Assembly (NCBI GenBank): GCA_050187415.1
Contig: JBFWXN010000003.1
Location: 1 to 64,000 of the forward strand
From: Ga0077555 sp050187415
Lineage (GTDB): Bacteria > Pseudomonadota > Alphaproteobacteria > Rhizobiales > Hyphomicrobiaceae
Direction of reading: 5' to 3'
Length of the DNA stretch: 64,000 nucleotides
Below, piece by piece: positions 60,618 through 64,000 of the stretch. Within the stretch, counting starts at the first letter, position 1. Each line of letters begins with the position of its first letter. The position numbers and the translations under genes were made by a program. Below the pieces are notes generated by a model. It was given only the letters and a program-made list of their open reading frames with translations. It was not told the DNA's origin and did no database searches.

Positions 60618-61602
60618 AACGGCCATTGTCGGCGATCGTCCGTGCAGACGTGAACGCCTTGAGCAGCAACGGCTGCACCGCGACGCGCCGTTGCACCACC
60701 AGCAGAAGTCGCCCGCCGTCACGCAAATAAGCGGGCGCGTCTGCGATCAGGCCTTCGAGCACCGCATGATTTTCTGTGACGCCATCGTGGATGGGAGGGT
60801 TCGAGACCATGAGATCGTAGTCTCGCGCGTCCGCGGCGGCGAGGTTCGTGCCCAGGCGGCACCGGGCTCGGGGGACGTTCTCGCGCGCCGCGGCCATCGC
60901 TAGCGCGTCAGCCTCGATCATCTCGATGTTCGAATCGGGATCGCGGGCGGCGATGAAGCCCGCGATCACTCCCGTCCCGGCCGCAAAGTCGAGAACCCGC
61001 GAGCCGGGCGGGATCGGCGGTAGGCAACCGAGCAGAAATGCGGTCCCGGCGTCGAGCCCGCCCTGCGCGAACGTGCCTGGATAGCTGACCCACGAGCGGC
61101 TCGATCCGCGCAGCTCGATCTGGCCGACGCGTCGCCAGTCTTCGAGGCGCCCCTTGAGGCCGTCGATGTCGGGCCTGCGACGACCGATGACGACGCGGGC
61201 GTGGTGGCGGCTGTCGAGCGTCCCGACAGCATCGGCGACTTCGGAAAGCTTCGGCGCCACCGACCTGATGCCTTCGTCGTTGGCGCCGAACACCGCGATG
61301 GCACTCCCCGGCAGTGTCTTGGCCGCAGCGGCGTGGAGCGCCATGGTCAATCCGTCCTTGGCTTTCGGCAGGCGGATCATGGCTGCATCGAAACCGCTTC
61401 CCTCGGGCCAGGCACGTGGCGGGCTGCTTGAGCGTGCCGATGCCTCGCGCAGCCAGTCCGCAGGCTCCGCCCCGTGCGCTCGCAGCGCTGCGGCGAGTGC
61501 GCCGCTCGCCTCGCCGACGACCAGCGGGCGGCGAAGCGCGCCGAGCAGGCCGAGGCAGTCTTGCATCAGCCGCAGCGGTCCGTCACCGGCGCGACCCCTC
61601 AC
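60580..61602 (-). CDS. RsmC/RlmG-like rRNA guanine-N2 methyltransferase
   Basis: A 340-residue two-domain methyltransferase. The C-terminal domain has motif I VLDFAAGTGVIAGFIAARD and the NPPIHDG catalytic motif (N-P-P-x-H) of rRNA guanine-N2 enzymes; the N-terminal half is a degenerate copy. A GTG start overlaps the nth stop (GTGA) with AAGG upstream. RsmC (16S G1207) or RlmG cannot be told apart here. Confidence 0.87.
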   Translation of the reverse strand: MRGRAGDGPLRLMQDCLGLLGALRRPLVVGEASGALAAALRAHGAEPADWLREASARSSSPPRAWPEGSGFDAAMIRLPKAKDGLTMALHAAAAKTLPGSAIAVFGANDEGIRSVAPKLSEVADAVGTLDSRHHARVVIGRRRPDIDGLKGRLEDWRRVGQIELRGSSRSWVSYPGTFAQGGLDAGTAFLLGCLPPIPPGSRVLDFAAGTGVIAGFIAARDPDSNIEMIEADALAMAAARENVPRARCRLGTNLAAADARDYDLMVSNPPIHDGVTENHAVLEGLIADAPAYLRDGGRLLLVVQRRVAVQPLLLKAFTSARTIADNGRFTVVSAVRGQHG

Positions 61603-62384
61603 GGCAGCACCTTGTCTGCAGCCGTGCACAGATCCGCGATCGGGCAGATCTCGCACCTCGGTCGCAGCGCCTTGCAGATGTAGCGCCCGTGCAGAATCAG
61701 CCAGTGATGCGCGTGAAGCAGATACTCCGGCGGAATGATCCTGAGCAGCTTCTGCTCGACCGCCAGCGGTGTCTTGCCCGGAGCCAGCGCCAGCCGGTTG
61801 GCCAACCGGAAGAGGTGCGTATCGACGGCGATCGTGGGCTCGCCGAAAGCAATGTTCAGCACCACATTTGCCGTTTTCCGGCCGACGCCCGGCAGCGCTT
61901 CCAGCGCCTCACGCTCTCGTGGCACTTGGCCGCCGTGCTTGGCAATCAGCGCCTCGCTGAGCGCAATGACGTTCTTCGCCTTGTTGCGAAAGAGGCCGAT
62001 GGTCTTGATGAACTCGCGCACCGCCTCCTCACCGAGCGCGACCATTTTCTCGGGCGTTTCGGCTCGCGCGAAGAGGTGTCGCGTGGCCTTGTTGACGCCG
62101 GCATCGGTTGCCTGTGCCGAGAGCACGACGGCCACGAGCAGCGTGAACGGGTTTAGGTATTCGAGTTCACCCTTTGGTGTCGGATCGGCGGCCTGAAAAC
62201 GGCGAAACATTTCCCTGACCGCCTCCGGCGCCATCCGCCGACCGGAACGCGCGGCCGGCCGATTGCGTTTGGCGGCTGTGACCGATGCGCCGGACGCCGC
62301 AATGGGCACACTTGACGCAAGCTTTCGACTATGCGCCGTTTTTGCAGCTCTGGTGGGCTTATTTACGGGCTTGGCGGAGGTCAT
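61599..62384 (-). CDS. nth: Endonuclease III
   Basis: Base-excision DNA glycosylase/AP lyase. The 261-residue product has a basic N-terminal extension of about 50 residues, then LPGVGRKTANVVL (HhH with catalytic Lys), VDTHLFRLANRL (catalytic Asp) and the 4Fe-4S cysteines C-x6-C-x2-C-x5-C in CKALRPRCEICPIADLC. It is divergent from the DUF2244 gene. Confidence 0.96.
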   Translation of the reverse strand: MTSAKPVNKPTRAAKTAHSRKLASSVPIAASGASVTAAKRNRPAARSGRRMAPEAVREMFRRFQAADPTPKGELEYLNPFTLLVAVVLSAQATDAGVNKATRHLFARAETPEKMVALGEEAVREFIKTIGLFRNKAKNVIALSEALIAKHGGQVPREREALEALPGVGRKTANVVLNIAFGEPTIAVDTHLFRLANRLALAPGKTPLAVEQKLLRIIPPEYLLHAHHWLILHGRYICKALRPRCEICPIADLCTAADKVLP

Positions 62385-62433
62385 TTTCAGGAGATAGATT
62401 TCGCGCGGGGAGACTAGGTCAGGACCCCTTCAG

Positions 62434-62931
62434 ATGGACGAGAAAACGATTGATGTGCAAGAGCCGGGTAATTTCCGGGCCGTTCTGGCTCCGCATCGTT
62501 CGTTGTCGCCGGTGGCGTTTACCACGCTCATGGTGTTTGTCGCCGGTGTCAGCTTTGCCGCCGGGCTTGCATTTTATCTGATGGGCGCGTGGCCGGTGCT
62601 CGGGTTCTTCGGCCTGGACGCGATGCTGATTTATCTGGCCTTCCGGCTGAACTATCGATCGGGCCGACTGCGCGAGACCGTCGAGTTGCTCCCCGATTTG
62701 CTGACTGTGACGCGCTTCCATCCTTCCGGACGCCGCGAGGAATTCACGTTCAACCCTTACTGGGTTCGCGTCGAGTTGACCGAAGGCCGGGACGGGCGAA
62801 CCGATCTGAAGCTCAGGCTGCACGATCGTGTGGTGTCGTTCGGCCGCTTCCTCACCGACGACGAGCGCCGCGATCTGGCCGGCACGCTGAACGGTGCCTT
62901 GGCAGACACACGCCGAAGCTTCCGCGTTTAG
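62434..62931 (+). CDS. DUF2244 membrane protein
   Basis: A 165-residue integral-membrane protein of the DUF2244 family, with two membrane segments (TTLMVFVAGVSFAAGLAFYLMG and GFFGLDAMLIYLAFRL) and a C-terminal soluble domain (FHPSGRREEFTFNPYWVRVEL). It is the common divergent neighbour of nth. Function unknown. Confidence 0.88.
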   Translation: MDEKTIDVQEPGNFRAVLAPHRSLSPVAFTTLMVFVAGVSFAAGLAFYLMGAWPVLGFFGLDAMLIYLAFRLNYRSGRLRETVELLPDLLTVTRFHPSGRREEFTFNPYWVRVELTEGRDGRTDLKLRLHDRVVSFGRFLTDDERRDLAGTLNGALADTRRSFRV

Positions 62932-63033
62932 AACGCGCTTTGGCCGAACCCGTCGCATCGGACGTCCGGAATCGGGTCGTCTTGATATGGCCCGCCGCCT
63001 ATGTTGCCGGTGCGATTGCCTTACGAGGTTCTC

Positions 63034-63924
63034 ATGCTCGACATCAATAAGCCCGTCATCGCCGCTTCCGGTCCAGCGACGAGAGACTACGACATGGTGC
63101 GCCGCGCGATTGCCTTCCTGTCCGGCACATGGGAGGAGCAGCCGACGCTCGAGCGGCTCGCCGCGCATCTCGATCTGTCGCCGACCCATACGCAGCGTCT
63201 TTTCAAGCGCTGGTGCGGTCTTTCGCCGAAAGAATTCGTGCAGGCCGTTACGATCGATCACGCCCGCAACCTGCTCAGCGGCTCGGCCAGTGTGCTCGAC
63301 GCCGCTCACGAGGTCGGGCTGTCCGGTGCCGGGCGTCTACACGATCTGTTCGTCGATCACGAAGCGATGACGCCGGGTGAGTACAAGCGGCGCGGCGAAG
63401 GATTGGCCATGGCCTATGGCTTTCACGAGACCCCCTTCGGCGACGCCCTCCTACTGGCCACCGAGCGCGGCGTCGCCGGTCTCGCCTTCGTCGACGAGGA
63501 CAAGGGCCAATCCCGCCAGGAGGCTCTGGCGGATATGACCCGCCGCTGGCCGAAGGCCGAGTTCATCGAGGCGCCCGACCGCACAGCCGTACATGCCGAG
63601 CGCATTTTCGATTCGGCCTCGTCTTGCGAGCAGCCGGTGCGCCTGGTGCTCATCGGCACCGACTTCGAGATCCGTGTCTGGCAGGCATTGCTTCGCATCC
63701 CGATGGGTCGCGCCGTGACCTATGCCGATATCGCCCGCCACCTGGGCCAGCCGACTGCTTCCCGCGCCGTCGGGTCGGCGGTGGGTCGAAACCCGATCTC
63801 GTTCGTCGTCCCCTGCCACCGGGTTCTGCGAGGCGACGGGCAACTCGGCGGCTATCATTGGGGGCTGACCCGCAAGCGCGCCTTGATCGGCTGGGAGACC
63901 GGGCGGGTTGCGCAGTCGGCCTGA
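63034..63924 (+). CDS. AraC-type regulator fused to methylated-DNA-protein cysteine methyltransferase
   Basis: A 296-residue protein like the C-terminal two-thirds of Ada: an AraC helix-turn-helix region (residues 20-115) and an Ogt-type domain with the active Cys in VVPCHRVLRGDG. The zinc-binding N-terminal domain of Ada that senses methyl phosphotriesters is missing. It repairs O6-methylguanine and may activate alkylation-response genes. GAGG lies 8 bases before the ATG. Confidence 0.92.
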   Translation: MLDINKPVIAASGPATRDYDMVRRAIAFLSGTWEEQPTLERLAAHLDLSPTHTQRLFKRWCGLSPKEFVQAVTIDHARNLLSGSASVLDAAHEVGLSGAGRLHDLFVDHEAMTPGEYKRRGEGLAMAYGFHETPFGDALLLATERGVAGLAFVDEDKGQSRQEALADMTRRWPKAEFIEAPDRTAVHAERIFDSASSCEQPVRLVLIGTDFEIRVWQALLRIPMGRAVTYADIARHLGQPTASRAVGSAVGRNPISFVVPCHRVLRGDGQLGGYHWGLTRKRALIGWETGRVAQSA

Positions 63925-63958
63925 TCCCGGCCGATGATCCCCCTTCCGGCCCTGCCGC

Positions 63959-64000
63959 TCAGTCCGCGAACGGGTCGCGCACGAGGATCGTATCGTCGCG
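63959..64000 (-). CDS. C-terminal 13 residues of an unidentified gene
   Basis: On the minus strand the frame reads RDDTILVRDPFAD and then TGA. The gene runs off the right edge. Too little is visible to name it; codon use is like the neighbours. Confidence 0.4.
   Translation of the reverse strand, partial: RDDTILVRDPFAD

Overview
The window is GC-rich chromosomal DNA with very dense, mostly vertically inherited housekeeping genes. It reads as an alphaproteobacterium, most likely in Hyphomicrobiales/Rhizobiales. Pointers to this are a hisB-DUF2628-hisH block, aroA divergent from a TIGR02300 (FYDLN-acid) gene, an aroA with class II motifs, a phaA-phaB/phaR locus, nth divergent from a DUF2244 gene, and GTTC-N7-GTTC boxes matching the alphaproteobacterial LexA site. 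I see no rRNA, tRNA, insertion sequence, prophage or CRISPR array. Layout: 0-2.6 kb is a minus-strand run of a PhyH-type dioxygenase, an MFS exporter and a cut-off thioesterase. 2.9-7.5 kb holds dusA, gpsA, hslV and the first histidine block. 7.6-15.7 kb separates hisH from hisA and holds a ZnuD-like zinc receptor behind a Zur-like palindrome, a Cas2/SinR-like small gene divergent from two overlapping GTPase genes with two LexA-type boxes between them, an LLM-class oxidoreductase and a hypothetical gene. 15.7-19.4 kb has aroA, the TIGR02300 gene and a thiolase-fold/DUF35 pair. 19.5-28.2 kb is a Ser/Thr phospho-signalling locus: a CPA2 antiporter with a C-terminal FHA domain, three more FHA proteins, a membrane-anchored kinase and a membrane-anchored PP2C phosphatase, with hslU lodged inside. 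28.4-38.7 kb carries a periplasmic-binding-protein-like gene, dapB, a TPP enzyme, an acyl-CoA-dehydrogenase-like gene, a DMT permease, rsmD, an rRNA pseudouridine synthase, a K+ channel, tadA and a HExxH protein. 38.9-44.6 kb is a glycine-cleavage operon (gcvT-gcvH-gcvPA-two paralogous unknowns-gcvPB) behind a tandem glycine riboswitch. 44.6-51.1 kb has a GNAT-nitrilase fusion, gntK, gnd, phaB, phaA and phaR. 51-57 kb has an EF-G-like GTPase, a secreted protein and a detached rpsM-rpsK-rpoA-rplQ operon. 57.3-64 kb is rich in DNA repair and RNA modification genes (AlkA-like, gluQ, a DUF1287 protein with 13-residue repeats, an RsmC-like methyltransferase, nth, a DUF2244 gene and an AraC-Ogt fusion). 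How the parts work together: the kinase, phosphatase and four FHA modules look like one phospho-threonine circuit whose visible effector is an ion antiporter; this is the best candidate for an undescribed system. The second candidate is the SOS-linked Cas2-like/tandem-GTPase locus, and the third is the paralogous pair embedded in the gcv operon. Start codons were chosen by ribosome binding sites, overlaps with neighbours and family N-termini, and often differ from the longest open frame.
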